Shown piece by piece: positions 8,330 to 17,319 of a DNA stretch of 64,000 nt. The notes under the pieces were generated by a model. The model was not told the DNA's origin, searched no databases, and saw nothing but the letters and a program-made list of their open reading frames with translations. Positions within the stretch are counted from its first letter, which is position 1. Each line of letters starts with the position of its first letter. Location of the stretch: NCBI GenBank assembly GCA_963763135.1, contig CAVXNJ010000012.1, positions 558,001 through 622,000 of the forward strand, given 5' to 3'. The DNA comes from JANMZO01 sp963763135 (GTDB taxonomy: Bacteria; Actinomycetota; Acidimicrobiia; Acidimicrobiales; JANYDT01). A program made the position numbers and the translations under genes.

Positions 8330-9819
8330 CTAGCGCCCTTCGACGCGCCGTACTTCGGTCGGAGCGCCCGGCTGTCCGCCAACGGCCGAAACGTATTCCG
8401 GCACACCTACGCAGGTGAAGATCAGCCCGTCGAGGTCGGTTGCCAGCAGTGACCCGATCTCACTGTCCATAAACGTCATGCCGGACGCGGAAGCGCCGAG
8501 TGCGTACGCCAGCAGGTGGAGCCGGCCCTCAACCATTCCCCCGGCGAGTTGCGCCTCCCGGTATTCCGATTCACTAAGCGCACCTACTTTTGCGGCGGCG
8601 ATCACAACGAAGGACACGTCACACGCGCGAGTCCCTGTTCGAGACTCACGAAGAACAACTCGTCCCGCAGCACGCCGGACCGAACGGGCGTCACCAGATC
8701 CGGCCACCGATAGATGCCGGGCGCCACTCCGTCGACATCGTGAACGGCGACGAAGTGCGGAACGTCGATGCCCCGCAACACGACGACCAGACACGTGCGT
8801 AGCGTCTCCTCGGGCAGGCTCCGGGCCGGGTCCATCAGGCGCTGCGACCCTCGCGAAAGCACCACCTGTTCGAACGGTGCGCTCGCGGTGACGGCCACGT
8901 CGACCGAAGGTCCCCGATCCCAACAAGCGCCAAGTTCAGCGTTTTCGCCGGCCCGCTGGGCGGCTGTCACCAGGGGAAACTCGACCGGCGACGCGTCGAT
9001 CTCGCCCACCATCGCCGGCCCACCGGCGATCAACGCCGGGATTGCGCCGAGCGACACCACCGCGACAGGAAACTCGTGCACCCGGTCAACGCCGACGAGC
9101 GCAGCAACCGCCTCGTCGGGAAAGCGCGTGAACAGACCGGCCGTGAGTCCCGCCGAGTCGGCGGCCGCCAGGGTCTGGGCGAGCATGGTGCCCGAGTCCC
9201 AGTAAATGTGCCGATACCCCCGCTCGCGATACCGCCACCCGGTACGCCACGGCACTCCTGTCACTATCAAACACGCGACCCCACCGGTAGACGGCGGACC
9301 GATCTGCACAAGCGCGTGCTCCCGGGCGTCGTACCAGTGCACACCCGCGGGAACATCGCTGCCGGTGTCGTCGGGCACCGACACGTACAACTCCATCGGA
9401 AATCGGCCGCCAGCCGATCCTGCCGCGCGAAACGGATGGGTGCCGTACGGTCGCTCCATCGTTCGCACAACCCCGGCTGACAGATGCAGCAATCGAGCGA
9501 GTTGCGCCAGGTCGAGTGTCTTCGGCGCGACATCGGCCGTACCCGCCATGACGGCAATTGCTGGCGCAGTCGTGGTTGGCAGAGCGCGAGGCAGGGCGGT
9601 TCGGGGCAGGTTCGCGTCGTAGCGCTTGTAGAACCACGGAAGTCGGCTCATGTCGTTGACCACGAGGTCCTGCAGTACTCGCGGGTCATCGATCGGCGCG
9701 TCCCACTCACGGGTCGGTTCATATGAGGTGAGGCGATGCAGAAGTTGCGTTGCGTTCTCCATCCCCCCAGCCTCGCTCAACTCCAGAAGATCGGCACGTA
9801 CCTCTTCCGCGAACGTCAT
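8330..9819 (-). CDS. SagB/ThcOx-type nitroreductase-fold oxidoreductase (frameshifted)
   Basis: This resembles SagB-type FMN-dependent dehydrogenases, which oxidise azoline rings or other substrates and contain two nitroreductase-like halves. The N-terminal part shows RPYGTHPFRAAGSAGGRFPMELYVS, the usual substrate-domain signature. The C-terminal part (SESEYREAQLAGGMVEGRLHLLAYALG) lies in another frame. The frame changes near 8613 in a GTGTG run: two extra or one missing base. Joined, the protein is about 496 residues, the family length. The start is uncertain (9819 ATG or 9762 ATG). No peptide-precursor or cyclodehydratase genes are next to it, so a role in peptide modification is not supported here. 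Confidence 0.78.
8605..8620 (-). other. Frameshift point in the SagB-type gene
   Basis: Frame 1 reads ELFFVSLEQGLAR and then stops. Frame 2 continues with DVSFVVIAAAKVGALSESE, the expected next part of the domain. The change occurs at the minus-strand sequence CGTGTGACG. Confidence 0.7.
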
Positions 9820-9876
9820 CGCTGCGGGTCGCACCTGTGCTGCGCTGCCGGAATATCCCCGCTTCGATGTGCCCGG

Positions 9877-9882
9877 TAGGGT
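9877..9882 (+). promoter_or_regulatory. -10 box of the SDR gene
   Basis: TAGGGT ends 6 nt before the ATG at 9889. No Shine-Dalgarno is present. Confidence 0.6.
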
Positions 9883-9888
9883 GGCGCG

Positions 9889-10704
9889 ATGGATCACCTC
9901 AACGGCAAAGTCGTTATTGTTACCGGCGCATCGGGCGGGTTCGGGCGCCTCATCTGTGAACGGGCCGCGGCCCTTGGTGCACGCATTGTCGCAGCCGACG
10001 TCAACGGCGGAGCACTCGACGAACTCGTCGCTTCGATCATCGCAACCGGCGGTACCGCAATCGCTCAGCTCGCAGACGTGCGAGACCTCGGGCAGATGAC
10101 GACGCTCGCGTCAACGGCCGTCGAACGGTTCGGGGCCATTGACGTGATCATCAACAACGCTGGCGTGATGCCGCTCGCGTTTTTCGCCGATCATGCCCAA
10201 GCGGCCGAGGCCTGGTCGCGTTGCATCGACATCAACATCAAAGGCGTGCTGCACGGGATGATCGCGGTCTACGACCAGATGATCAGCCAGGGCCGCGGCC
10301 ACGTCGTGAACATCTCGTCGATCTACGGGAACTATCCCGTCGTGGGAGCGGCCGTGTACGGGGCGACGAAGGCCGCGGTGAACGTGATGTCGGAGTCGCT
10401 ACGGGTCGAGACGCAGGGAAAGATCAAGGTGACGATCGTGAAACCGACCGGCGTGCCCGGAACGGGCCTCGGTGGAGGCATCGTGAACCCGGCGGCGTTC
10501 GTGGGCTCCGTCGGCCAAAACGCCGAAAGCTACCTCGGCAAAATGCGGGACCCGAATGCCGACCGTGACCGCGAGTCGATCGGCTACGTCGCGCTCGCGC
10601 CCGACGACATCGCCGAGCAGATCGTCTACGCGATCAACCAACCATGGGGCGTCTCCATCGGCGACATCACCATCCGGGCCGCTGGCGACGGCTACATCCT
10701 TTAG
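9889..10704 (+). CDS. Short-chain dehydrogenase/reductase
   Basis: This is a 271-residue classical SDR. The cofactor motif TGASGGFG is at 12-19, NNAG at 89-92, the catalytic serine in NISS (143/144), and Tyr157 and Lys161 in YGATK. An Asp after beta-strand 2 (AADV) suggests NAD rather than NADP. The substrate is unknown. The start is fixed by a -10 box 6 nt upstream. The gene stands alone, divergent from the SagB-type gene, and is followed within 5 bp by a tandem repeat. Confidence 0.9.
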   Translation: MDHLNGKVVIVTGASGGFGRLICERAAALGARIVAADVNGGALDELVASIIATGGTAIAQLADVRDLGQMTTLASTAVERFGAIDVIINNAGVMPLAFFADHAQAAEAWSRCIDINIKGVLHGMIAVYDQMISQGRGHVVNISSIYGNYPVVGAAVYGATKAAVNVMSESLRVETQGKIKVTIVKPTGVPGTGLGGGIVNPAAFVGSVGQNAESYLGKMRDPNADRDRESIGYVALAPDDIAEQIVYAINQPWGVSIGDITIRAAGDGYIL

Positions 10705-10708
10705 CGCC

Positions 10709-10788
10709 GTCGGCGTATCGGCCCGTCGGCGTATCAGCGCGTCGGCGTATCAGCGCGTCGGCGTATCGGCCCGTCGGCTTACCGGCCC
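10709..10788. repeat. Five tandem copies of a 16-bp unit
   Basis: The unit GTCGGCGTATCGGCCC is repeated at 10709, 10725, 10741, 10757 and 10773. Copies 2 and 3 read GTATCAGCGC and copy 5 reads CTTACCGGCCC. The array starts 5 bp after the SDR stop and runs into the end of the convergent membrane-protein gene. Confidence 0.95.
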
Positions 10789-11918
10789 GACGAACGACGG
10801 GACTCACCGCGGACTTTCGGGGGCGCGGCTGCGCCACGCATCCGGGGCGTGTAGCGGGCGCCCGGACGGTCACTCGACCAGCGTCCGTCGGGAGCGATCA
10901 CCATGTGGGCGAGCGAGACCAGAGCGGTGTCGTAGTTGACCCGCCAGCCTTGGAAGTCGGCCCACGCCTTCTCCCGGTTCGCTTTGAGGGGAATACCGGC
11001 TGCGTCGAGTTCCAGCAGCATGAGGTCGAACTCGCGCCGGGTCACGGTGATCGGGTCGGTCGGCTTCGGATCGCGGTCCACCGGTAGCTCGAAATACTCG
11101 GCGATACGGGTCAGCGACAGGAATCCCGACCGGATCGTGAGTGCCGCCTGCGGTGACCAGGGAAGGTCGACCACCGACAGATAAATCGAGGCCGTGTCGA
11201 GCACACAGCCCGCCGCGGTGATCCACGACCGTTCGGCGTGCGGCGAACGGAAGAACACGAGCGACGCAAACGAGGTGTGGCTCTCCTCCAACTCCACGAA
11301 CCATTCCTCCCACCGCGCAAACACGTCCTCATCGATCGAGTCGAGTGCACCGATCCGGTTGAAGCGCACGAGCATCTCGTACGGCGACGGCGGAAGGCCG
11401 GCTCGGGATTCGAGCATGCCGACCAGCGCCTCGCGGCGGGAAAACGACGAGTAGATGGTGGGCAGGAAGGAGATCAGCAGAGCAACGAGAATGAGCCCGA
11501 TGGACGCCTGCACGTACGAGAACGTGGCCGCAGGAACCGTGCGCCGGAACAACACGCCAAGGGTGAGCATCGACGAGCCGGACACCAGACACGCATCGCG
11601 GATCGACCCTCCGGCGATGGCCCACTGGATCCCAGCGAACCCGACGATCGTGAACGACACCCAGACGAGGGGCAGCAACACCAGGGTGAGTGGCGCGTAC
11701 ACGGCCAGTATCCGGTCGCGTTCGATGAAGGGGCGCTTTTCGGACGCGACACGTTCGAAAAGCTTTCGGGTGACGAGAAAGACCGTCCGGGTGATCCGCA
11801 ACGTTTCGGCCCTCGGGACCACCACGGTTTTCACGGCGGACAGGAACGTCGCCAGCACCACCACCGATCCGATGAAGAAGGCAATGACCCGAAGAACCAG
11901 TTCCAACCCGTGAGCCAC
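10779..11918 (-). CDS. Polytopic membrane protein, possibly channel-like
   Basis: I do not recognise a named family. The GTG at 11918 is preferred because TAACTT lies 7 nt upstream on the minus strand, giving 379 residues. The N-terminal half holds four hydrophobic segments: near residues 8-30, 70-95, 110-130 (LVSGSSMLTLGVLFRR) and 135-160. The third has the look of a pore-helix/filter region but lacks a TVGYG motif, so a channel is only a suggestion. The C-terminal half is soluble and rich in W, E and D (FARWEEWFVELEESH), so probably cytoplasmic. It converges on the SDR gene. Confidence 0.72.
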   Translation of the reverse strand: MAHGLELVLRVIAFFIGSVVVLATFLSAVKTVVVPRAETLRITRTVFLVTRKLFERVASEKRPFIERDRILAVYAPLTLVLLPLVWVSFTIVGFAGIQWAIAGGSIRDACLVSGSSMLTLGVLFRRTVPAATFSYVQASIGLILVALLISFLPTIYSSFSRREALVGMLESRAGLPPSPYEMLVRFNRIGALDSIDEDVFARWEEWFVELEESHTSFASLVFFRSPHAERSWITAAGCVLDTASIYLSVVDLPWSPQAALTIRSGFLSLTRIAEYFELPVDRDPKPTDPITVTRREFDLMLLELDAAGIPLKANREKAWADFQGWRVNYDTALVSLAHMVIAPDGRWSSDRPGARYTPRMRGAAAPPKVRGESRRSSGR

Positions 11919-11925
11919 GGAGAGC

Positions 11926-11931
11926 AAGTTA
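11926..11931 (-). promoter_or_regulatory. -10 box deciding the membrane-protein start
   Basis: TAACTT on the minus strand ends 7 nt before the GTG at 11918. This argues against the 55-codon longer reading that would run into the divergent gene. Confidence 0.55.
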
Positions 11932-12072
11932 GCCGGGTCGCACGACGTTCGTGCTGCGGTCGGGGGCTCCGCATCGGTCAACCCGCGGGCAGCGGTCGTC
12001 CCCCCTCCCGGTCGACCCAGCAACGAGCCCCTCCCAGTCAAGTCATCGCCCGATAGTGCCGAAGACCTATAG

Positions 12073-13797
12073 GTGACCACCACTCACCCTCAGGTGACCG
12101 CCACCGACCTGCACGACACCGCCGCCAACCTCACGGCCACGGCAGCGGACCCGCACAGCGTCACAACGATCGGCACCGTCACAACCATCAGCACCGTCAC
12201 CATCGCGACCGGAGCCCCCGGACCCAGCGGGGTAGCCACCGATCTCCCCGAAACGTCACCCGACGGTGAGCCAGTCCCCTCCGCCCCACGGGGGAAGCGG
12301 AAGAAACGCGGGGCCGCCTTGCCGGTCCGGCCGTTGAGCGCAGCGATCACGTTCGGCGCGATCGGCAGCATGGCGATCACGACCGCTCGCGATCCCGACG
12401 TGTTCTGGCATCTACGGACCGGGCAATGGATCTGGGATCACCACGCGGTGCCGAAAGCAGACCCGTTCTCCTGGACAGCCCCGGGCCGGAAATGGATCGC
12501 TCACGAATGGCTGACCGAGGCCATCTATGCGTCACTGCATTCGGCGTTTGGCTGGGTCGGAATCGCGGCACTAAGCGCACTGATCATCACCATCGGTTGG
12601 ATGTTCGTCCGAGCAACCTGCCTTCGCCTCGGTGCGGGTCCGGTCGCCGCATCGGCGGCCACGCTCCTTGCGGCCATCGCATCGCTTCATACCTGGGGTA
12701 CCCGACCCCAGATGATTTCGTTGATGTTCGTAGCCGTCACCGCCTGGTTGCTGGCTGACGCGGTCACGGATCGCACCAGCAGACGCCCGGTACTCGCGAT
12801 TCCCATGATGCTGGTGTGGGCCAATCTCCACGGCGGGTACATCTTCGGAATTGCCATGCTCTGGGCGTTCAGCGCAGCGGTCGGAGGCGAATACCTCCTG
12901 CGTCGGGTCACGGGAGCATCCAAGCTCGTTGCGTGGCGCAAAACCGACGGACCGTCAGCACGCATGGCGACCCAAACAGTTTTGGTGACCCTCGCCGCCA
13001 CCGCCGTGACGCTCATCAACCCGAACGGTGTCGAAGGGTTCACCTATCCGTTCTCCTACCTGGGCTCCAACGCATCGACCCGGTACGTCATCGAGTGGTT
13101 CGCTCCCGACTTCGCAAAGGCCCAGTACTGGCCGTTTGCGCTGATCGCGGCGCTCTTCGCCCTGACGATCGTGAAGCGCGTCCGGGTACTGCCGACCCAT
13201 CTCCTGACGATCGGACTTCCATTCGCCGTCCTGGCGTTCCAGTCGGTGCGCAACATCACCCAATTCGTCATCGTGGCTGCTCCGGCCGTGGCGATGATCT
13301 TCACCAAAGCGTCCACCGCTACGCGACCAGCGAATCCTGACGACCGCAAGGTCACCGCCATCGTCGGAACGATGATCGGCGCCGCGGTGCTAGTGCTGTC
13401 GGCATCGACGCTCACGGGCTCAGCGAATGCGACAGTCCAGGCCAAGGAGTTCCCGGTGGCCGCGACGAAAGAGCTCGCGAAACTGGCCCAGGCCGGTGAT
13501 ATTCGGATGTTCAACCAGTACGACTGGGGTGGCTACATCATGCTCGCCGCTCCCCAATTGAAGGTCTTCGTGGACGGCCGACCCGACATGTACGGCGACG
13601 AGTTCGTCGATCGCTACATGAGCACGTGGTGGACCAAGTCCGAATGGAAGCAACGACTCGCCGACGACGGGGTGAACACGGTGATCGCCAATCCCAAGGC
13701 CCAGATGATCCGTGAACTGGCCAAAGACGCCGCCTGGACCCGGGTCTACGCCGATCCGGTCGCCGTCATCTTCCAGCATTCCCCGGTGACCGGCTGA
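12073..13797 (+). CDS. Multi-pass membrane protein, GT-C glycosyltransferase-like
   Basis: This is a 574-residue protein. Residues 1-85 are Thr/Ala-rich and probably disordered, followed by a basic stretch (GKRKKRG). About ten hydrophobic segments then fill roughly residues 90-440. The first loop holds RDPDVFWHLRTGQWI and ADPFSWTAPGRKWIAHEWL; such acidic, aromatic first loops resemble GT-C fold enzymes that use polyprenyl-phosphate sugars. A soluble C-terminal domain (FNQYDWGGYIML, VFVDGRPDMYGD) follows. The GTG start at 12073 is close to the divergent gene and lacks a clear ribosome site. It is followed by sulfotransferase and glycosyltransferase genes, which fits surface glycan work. No substrate can be assigned. 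Confidence 0.72.
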   Translation: MTTTHPQVTATDLHDTAANLTATAADPHSVTTIGTVTTISTVTIATGAPGPSGVATDLPETSPDGEPVPSAPRGKRKKRGAALPVRPLSAAITFGAIGSMAITTARDPDVFWHLRTGQWIWDHHAVPKADPFSWTAPGRKWIAHEWLTEAIYASLHSAFGWVGIAALSALIITIGWMFVRATCLRLGAGPVAASAATLLAAIASLHTWGTRPQMISLMFVAVTAWLLADAVTDRTSRRPVLAIPMMLVWANLHGGYIFGIAMLWAFSAAVGGEYLLRRVTGASKLVAWRKTDGPSARMATQTVLVTLAATAVTLINPNGVEGFTYPFSYLGSNASTRYVIEWFAPDFAKAQYWPFALIAALFALTIVKRVRVLPTHLLTIGLPFAVLAFQSVRNITQFVIVAAPAVAMIFTKASTATRPANPDDRKVTAIVGTMIGAAVLVLSASTLTGSANATVQAKEFPVAATKELAKLAQAGDIRMFNQYDWGGYIMLAAPQLKVFVDGRPDMYGDEFVDRYMSTWWTKSEWKQRLADDGVNTVIANPKAQMIRELAKDAAWTRVYADPVAVIFQHSPVTG

Positions 13798-13802
13798 CCG
13801 GG

Positions 13803-13820
13803 CGCCCTACGGGCGTTGTT
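13803..13820 (+). terminator. Rho-independent terminator
   Basis: CGCCC-TAC-GGGCG is followed directly by TTGTTT, 6 bp after the stop of the upstream membrane-protein gene. Confidence 0.65.
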
Positions 13821-13926
13821 TGAGGGGCCTGTTTGACGGGTCCGTTGTTTGACGGGCCACTTGTTCGACGGGTCCCTTGTTTGACGGGTCGTTGTCTGAC
13901 GGGTCGTTGTCTGACGGGTCGTTGTT
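13815..13926. repeat. Degenerate tandem repeat of about 15 bp
   Basis: Units built on TTGTTTGACGGGTCG follow one another about seven times, with spacing of 13-18 bp. The last two (TTGTCTGACGGGTCG) are identical. Each unit carries a TGA resembling the stop context of the gene just upstream (GGCTGACCGGG). Confidence 0.9.
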
Positions 13927-13944
13927 ACGGTCCAGATCGAGTGC

Positions 13945-13950
13945 AATGCT
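13945..13950 (+). promoter_or_regulatory. -10 box of the sulfotransferase gene
   Basis: AATGCT ends 6 nt before the GTG at 13957, just past the tandem repeat. Confidence 0.45.
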
Positions 13951-13956
13951 CGGAGC

Positions 13957-14556
13957 GTGCTGTATTCCGAGCGACGCAACCTGGCCTTCCTCCACATCCA
14001 CAAGACCGGAGGCGTGTCGTTGCGGGAGTTCCTCCGCAAACGCATTCGCGGGATGAAGGAAATGCCCGACCTGCCCGATGCGCACTACAGCATCGCCCAG
14101 TTCAACGCCGCGTTGGAGAAGCGGGGAAAGGACCCGTCGGAAGCACGGGTCATAACCATTCTTCGAAATCCATATGCGCACGCACTATCGATCTATACGT
14201 TCTGGAACTCCGACGCCATCACGATCCCGGAGCGTCAGCTTCCAACCGTTTCCTATGCGCGCTCACATTCGTTTCGGGATTTCCTCTTCAACGTGCTTAT
14301 CGAAGACCAGTACGCGCCTGCGCTCCTGATCAACAATGAACTTCCGTTCAACTTGTTTGTCGTGAAACTTGAGACGCTTCAGGAAGACGCCCAACGTGTC
14401 CTCCACGACGAGTTGAACCTCGTTCGAAAGGTGAAGATCGGCAAACGCAACGCGTCGGAACACGGGCCGTACCTGGAGTACTACGAGCCTGACATGCTCG
14501 CCCACGTGCGCAAGGTCTACTCCTGGTGCTTCGACGCCGGTTACTACGCGGACTGA
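13957..14556 (+). CDS. Sulfotransferase-family protein
   Basis: This is a 199-residue protein with the PAPS-binding signature of carbohydrate sulfotransferases: FLHIHKTGGVS at residues 11-21 is the 5'-phosphosulfate loop, and ILRNPYAHALSIY near 68-80 is the 3'-phosphate site. There is no signal peptide or membrane segment, so a cytoplasmic enzyme is likely. It is short but complete. It lies between a GT-C-like membrane protein and a GT2 glycosyltransferase, suggesting that a sugar or lipid of the envelope is sulfated. The acceptor is unknown. The GTG start is supported by a -10 box 6 nt upstream. Confidence 0.82.
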   Translation: MLYSERRNLAFLHIHKTGGVSLREFLRKRIRGMKEMPDLPDAHYSIAQFNAALEKRGKDPSEARVITILRNPYAHALSIYTFWNSDAITIPERQLPTVSYARSHSFRDFLFNVLIEDQYAPALLINNELPFNLFVVKLETLQEDAQRVLHDELNLVRKVKIGKRNASEHGPYLEYYEPDMLAHVRKVYSWCFDAGYYAD

Positions 14557-14604
14557 GCAATAGTCGACTCAGCCGGTCACCGGTGAAGTAGTACGCGCAC
14601 GGAC

Positions 14605-14623
14605 CACAGGGTGCGGCCCTGTG
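14605..14623. terminator. Hairpin between convergent genes
   Basis: CACAGGG-TGCGG-CCCTGTG is a perfect 7-bp stem placed between the ends of the sulfotransferase and GT2 genes. It has no T-run. Confidence 0.35.
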
Positions 14624-14625
14624 AA

Positions 14626-15585
14626 CTACGACTGAGCTGTAACGGGCCTCGGCCCAGACGAAGCGGATCCACGCAGAGCGCTCCGGATCGAAAAGAGCTC
14701 GAGCAACATCTTGAGCCCGTCCGAGCCGGTCGTGATCTGCGAGCCCGGCTGATGCTCCCAAAGAACGGGCGATTCCCGAACTACGAAGCCGTCTTGCTTC
14801 AACCGTCCGAGAATTTCCACATCGAACGCAAAACCGTTGGTCGACAGCGGCGTGAATATCGCGAGGGCGACGTCGGAGCGGAACAGCTTCATGGCGCACT
14901 GCGAGTCACGCACGCCGGTTGGAACCAAGGAGGTAGCGAGTTGCCGAAACGCCAGCGATGCGAGTCGCCGTACTTTCGGCTGTTTCGCCGAGTCGACGAT
15001 TCGTTCGCCCACCAGGGCGTCGGCGTTGCTCAACCGGAGGCGAGCGACGCCCGTGAGCAGCTCAGCGGGATCAAGCGACAGATCAGCGTCGACGTAACCG
15101 ACGATGTGGGAATCAGGCGCGGCGTGCAAAATGCCCGCTCGAACCGCTCCACCCTTCCCGACGTTCTCCTCCAACGGGAGGACCGTCGCATTGGAAAGCT
15201 GGAACCGTTCAATGGCGGCTCTCGCCACCTCAACGGTGTCGTCGGTGGAGCCGTCATCGACGAAACAGAATGAAATCCCGTCACGGTGCAGTTTGGACTT
15301 CGCCAGGGTTTCGATCGTTGCGCCGATCCGCTTCGACTCCCGGAACATGGGGATCACAACGGTCAGCGCACGAAGCACTTCGCCGCGTTCGAACTCCTCA
15401 CGAAGCCGCTCAAAGGAGTTGCCGCCGTCGATCGGACGTACCGACGAAACCGGTGCCTTCCCGAGCATTTTCTCCAGCATCGCTGAGTCGGGATTTGCCG
15501 GGACCCCAAGCGATCGCTCGGACTCTCGCAACGACGTCTCAGGGGCCGGGTCACGCATTCCTTCGTCATCGGCGACTTGGTGCAT
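14626..15585 (-). CDS. Family 2 glycosyltransferase (dolichyl-phosphate sugar synthase-like)
   Basis: A GT-A fold glycosyltransferase is clear: LTVVIPMFRES starts the nucleotide-binding fold, FVDDGSTDDT follows, GYVDADLSLDP holds the metal-binding DxD, and GERIVDSAKQP with MKLFRSDVA lies downstream. This order is typical of polyprenyl-phosphate glucose/mannose synthases. No C-terminal membrane anchor is visible. The ATG at 15585 gives 319 residues with about 70 unusual N-terminal residues; a start near 15555 (MRDPAPE) is also possible. A lipid-linked sugar made here could serve the GT-C-like membrane protein encoded nearby. Confidence 0.85.
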   Translation of the reverse strand: MHQVADDEGMRDPAPETSLRESERSLGVPANPDSAMLEKMLGKAPVSSVRPIDGGNSFERLREEFERGEVLRALTVVIPMFRESKRIGATIETLAKSKLHRDGISFCFVDDGSTDDTVEVARAAIERFQLSNATVLPLEENVGKGGAVRAGILHAAPDSHIVGYVDADLSLDPAELLTGVARLRLSNADALVGERIVDSAKQPKVRRLASLAFRQLATSLVPTGVRDSQCAMKLFRSDVALAIFTPLSTNGFAFDVEILGRLKQDGFVVRESPVLWEHQPGSQITTGSDGLKMLLELFSIRSALRGSASSGPRPVTAQS

Positions 15586-15753
15586 CGCCTGAAGGATTCG
15601 AGCGAACGATGAATCGTTTGCCCAAGTCAATAACGCGTTCGGCTCAACATGCGGTGTTGGTGCTGCTTGGAGGCGGTCCGGACCGAGGCGTCCGGCGGGC
15701 GACCCAACGCCGCGGCATCGAATCGCCTTAGCTACTATCCCGTGAGACCGCAC

Positions 15754-15759
15754 TAGCCT
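15754..15759 (+). promoter_or_regulatory. -10 box deciding the flavoprotein start
   Basis: TAGCCT ends 7 nt before an in-frame GTG at 15767. The ATG at 15761 is only 1 nt away and therefore cannot be the leaderless start. Confidence 0.5.
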
Positions 15760-15766
15760 CATGTGC

Positions 15767-17263
15767 GTGGTTGGATCGGTAGACGGACGGCAGGAACCAA
15801 ACGGGGCGGGCGCGGCTCGACCGACCATGCGACCCGACACTGCGTTGAGTTCGGCCGAGAGCTGGCCCGAGCAGGTCGACGTTTTGATCGTGGGAGCCGG
15901 ACCCGCCGGGACCGCGGCCGCCATCACCCTGGCCCGGGGCGGACACCGTGTCGTCGTTGTCGACAAAGCCCAATTTCCGCGAGACAAATGCTGTGGCGAC
16001 GGGCTGACTACCGGGGCCCTGCGTCGTCTGGAACTGCTGGGTCTGCAACCGTCGAGCGTGCCGAGCTGGGAATGGGTCGACGATGTGATGATCGCCGGAG
16101 CGAATACCAAGACGATCACGTTTCCGCTCCCGGCCGACGGCCACTTCGCCGCGGTGGCCACGCGCTTCGATCTCGACGCCGCGCTGGTTCAGCTGGCAAA
16201 AGATGCGGGAGCCCGCGTCATCGAAGGCGCGACCGTGACCTCAGCGGCGCAATACCGTTCCGAAGTACACATAACGATCGATGGTGCGCATACGATCGCC
16301 GCGCAACAGGTCATTGCCGCCGACGGCATGTGGTCGACGATTCGACGCCTCCTGAGTCCGGCTTCGGCCGCCGTCGAATCCGACGATGGAACCGACACAC
16401 CTGCGATGCGGGCGCCGGGCGCGACTGCGGTGACCCTCTCGCCCTCCCTCCTTGCCCCGGCCGCACGAACGAAGCCGACGAAGCGGGAGCGCCGCTATCT
16501 CGGCGAATGGCATGCGATGAGGCAGTACTTCTCCGGGGTCGACAACCCCGAGGCGAAGAAGCTTTGGGTGTGGTTCGAGAAGGACCTCACGCCCGGATAC
16601 GTCTGGTGCTTTCCGCTCCCGGGCAATCGAGTCAACTTCGGATTCGGCGTGGAACGTCGGGCCGACACCAAAACGAGAACGATGAAGGCGTCATGGGAGT
16701 CGATCCTTCAGCGCCCGCACATCGCCGCCGTCCTCGGACCGAACGCCGTCCCGGAGGACTCGCCCAAAGCCTGGCCGATCCCGGCGAACCCGACAACGGC
16801 CTCGTTCACCGATGGTCGCGTGCTCTATGTCGGCGACGCAGCGCGGGTCTGCGACGTGCTCACCGGCGAAGGAATCGGGCAGGCCCTGCAGACCGGCATC
16901 CTGGCCGGCGAAGCCATTCTCCTGTTCCCCGACGATCACCGAGCGGCAGCCCGCCAGTACGAAGACGATGCCCGGGCTGAGCTGGTGCCCGATCACCGCA
17001 TGGCCTCGACGCTCTCGAGGATGCTGCGAAGCCCGATGATCTGCAATGCGGCCGTCGCCATCTGCGGTGCCACGAACTGGACCCGCAAGAATTTCGTCCG
17101 GTGGCTGTTCGAGGACTATGCCCGAGGAATCGCGCTCACTCCGTTCCGCTGGCGTTGGGGTCTTATGAGCGGCGAAGGCGCCTACAAGGGCACCGCGTAC
17201 AGCGCGACCGCCGGCGGCGATCGTGCTGCAGGCACCATCGCCGGCGCCGACCGCAACGGCTGA
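15767..17263 (+). CDS. Geranylgeranyl reductase-family FAD enzyme
   Basis: This is a roughly 498-residue flavoprotein of the geranylgeranyl reductase family, which saturates isoprenoid chains of lipids or quinones. VLIVGAGPAGTAAA near residue 40 binds FAD, FPRDKCCGDGLT is the family's PxxKxCGG-like motif, and GRVLYVGDAARVCDVLTGEGIGQAL near 350 is the second FAD motif with GD. The C-terminal WLFEDYARG segment is also typical. It is divergent from the GT2 gene. Hydrogenation of a polyprenyl carrier or menaquinone is plausible given the neighbours, but the substrate is not shown. Confidence 0.87.
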   Translation: MVGSVDGRQEPNGAGAARPTMRPDTALSSAESWPEQVDVLIVGAGPAGTAAAITLARGGHRVVVVDKAQFPRDKCCGDGLTTGALRRLELLGLQPSSVPSWEWVDDVMIAGANTKTITFPLPADGHFAAVATRFDLDAALVQLAKDAGARVIEGATVTSAAQYRSEVHITIDGAHTIAAQQVIAADGMWSTIRRLLSPASAAVESDDGTDTPAMRAPGATAVTLSPSLLAPAARTKPTKRERRYLGEWHAMRQYFSGVDNPEAKKLWVWFEKDLTPGYVWCFPLPGNRVNFGFGVERRADTKTRTMKASWESILQRPHIAAVLGPNAVPEDSPKAWPIPANPTTASFTDGRVLYVGDAARVCDVLTGEGIGQALQTGILAGEAILLFPDDHRAAARQYEDDARAELVPDHRMASTLSRMLRSPMICNAAVAICGATNWTRKNFVRWLFEDYARGIALTPFRWRWGLMSGEGAYKGTAYSATAGGDRAAGTIAGADRNG

Positions 17264-17307
17264 TCAGCCGCTGGGCCGGGCGACAGGTGATTTTTCCGGG
17301 CCGTGGG

Positions 17308-17313
17308 TAGGCT
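17308..17313 (+). promoter_or_regulatory. -10 box of the acyl-CoA dehydrogenase gene
   Basis: TAGGCT ends 6 nt before the ATG at 17320. Confidence 0.6.
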
Positions 17314-17319
17314 GGCCGC

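Noticed and set aside
8330..9819. Peptide-modification (TOMM) cluster around the SagB-type gene
   Set aside because: No cyclodehydratase, YcaO-type or precursor-peptide gene was found within several kilobases; neighbours are a TetR regulator and an SDR.
13833..14339. 168-codon frame across the tandem repeat and sulfotransferase
   Set aside because: It starts inside a repeat, overlaps a gene with clear PAPS motifs, and has no domain.
15761..15766. ATG start for the geranylgeranyl-reductase-like gene
   Set aside because: It is only 1 nt after the TAGCCT box; the in-frame GTG at 15767 has the spacing seen at other genes. The difference is two residues.
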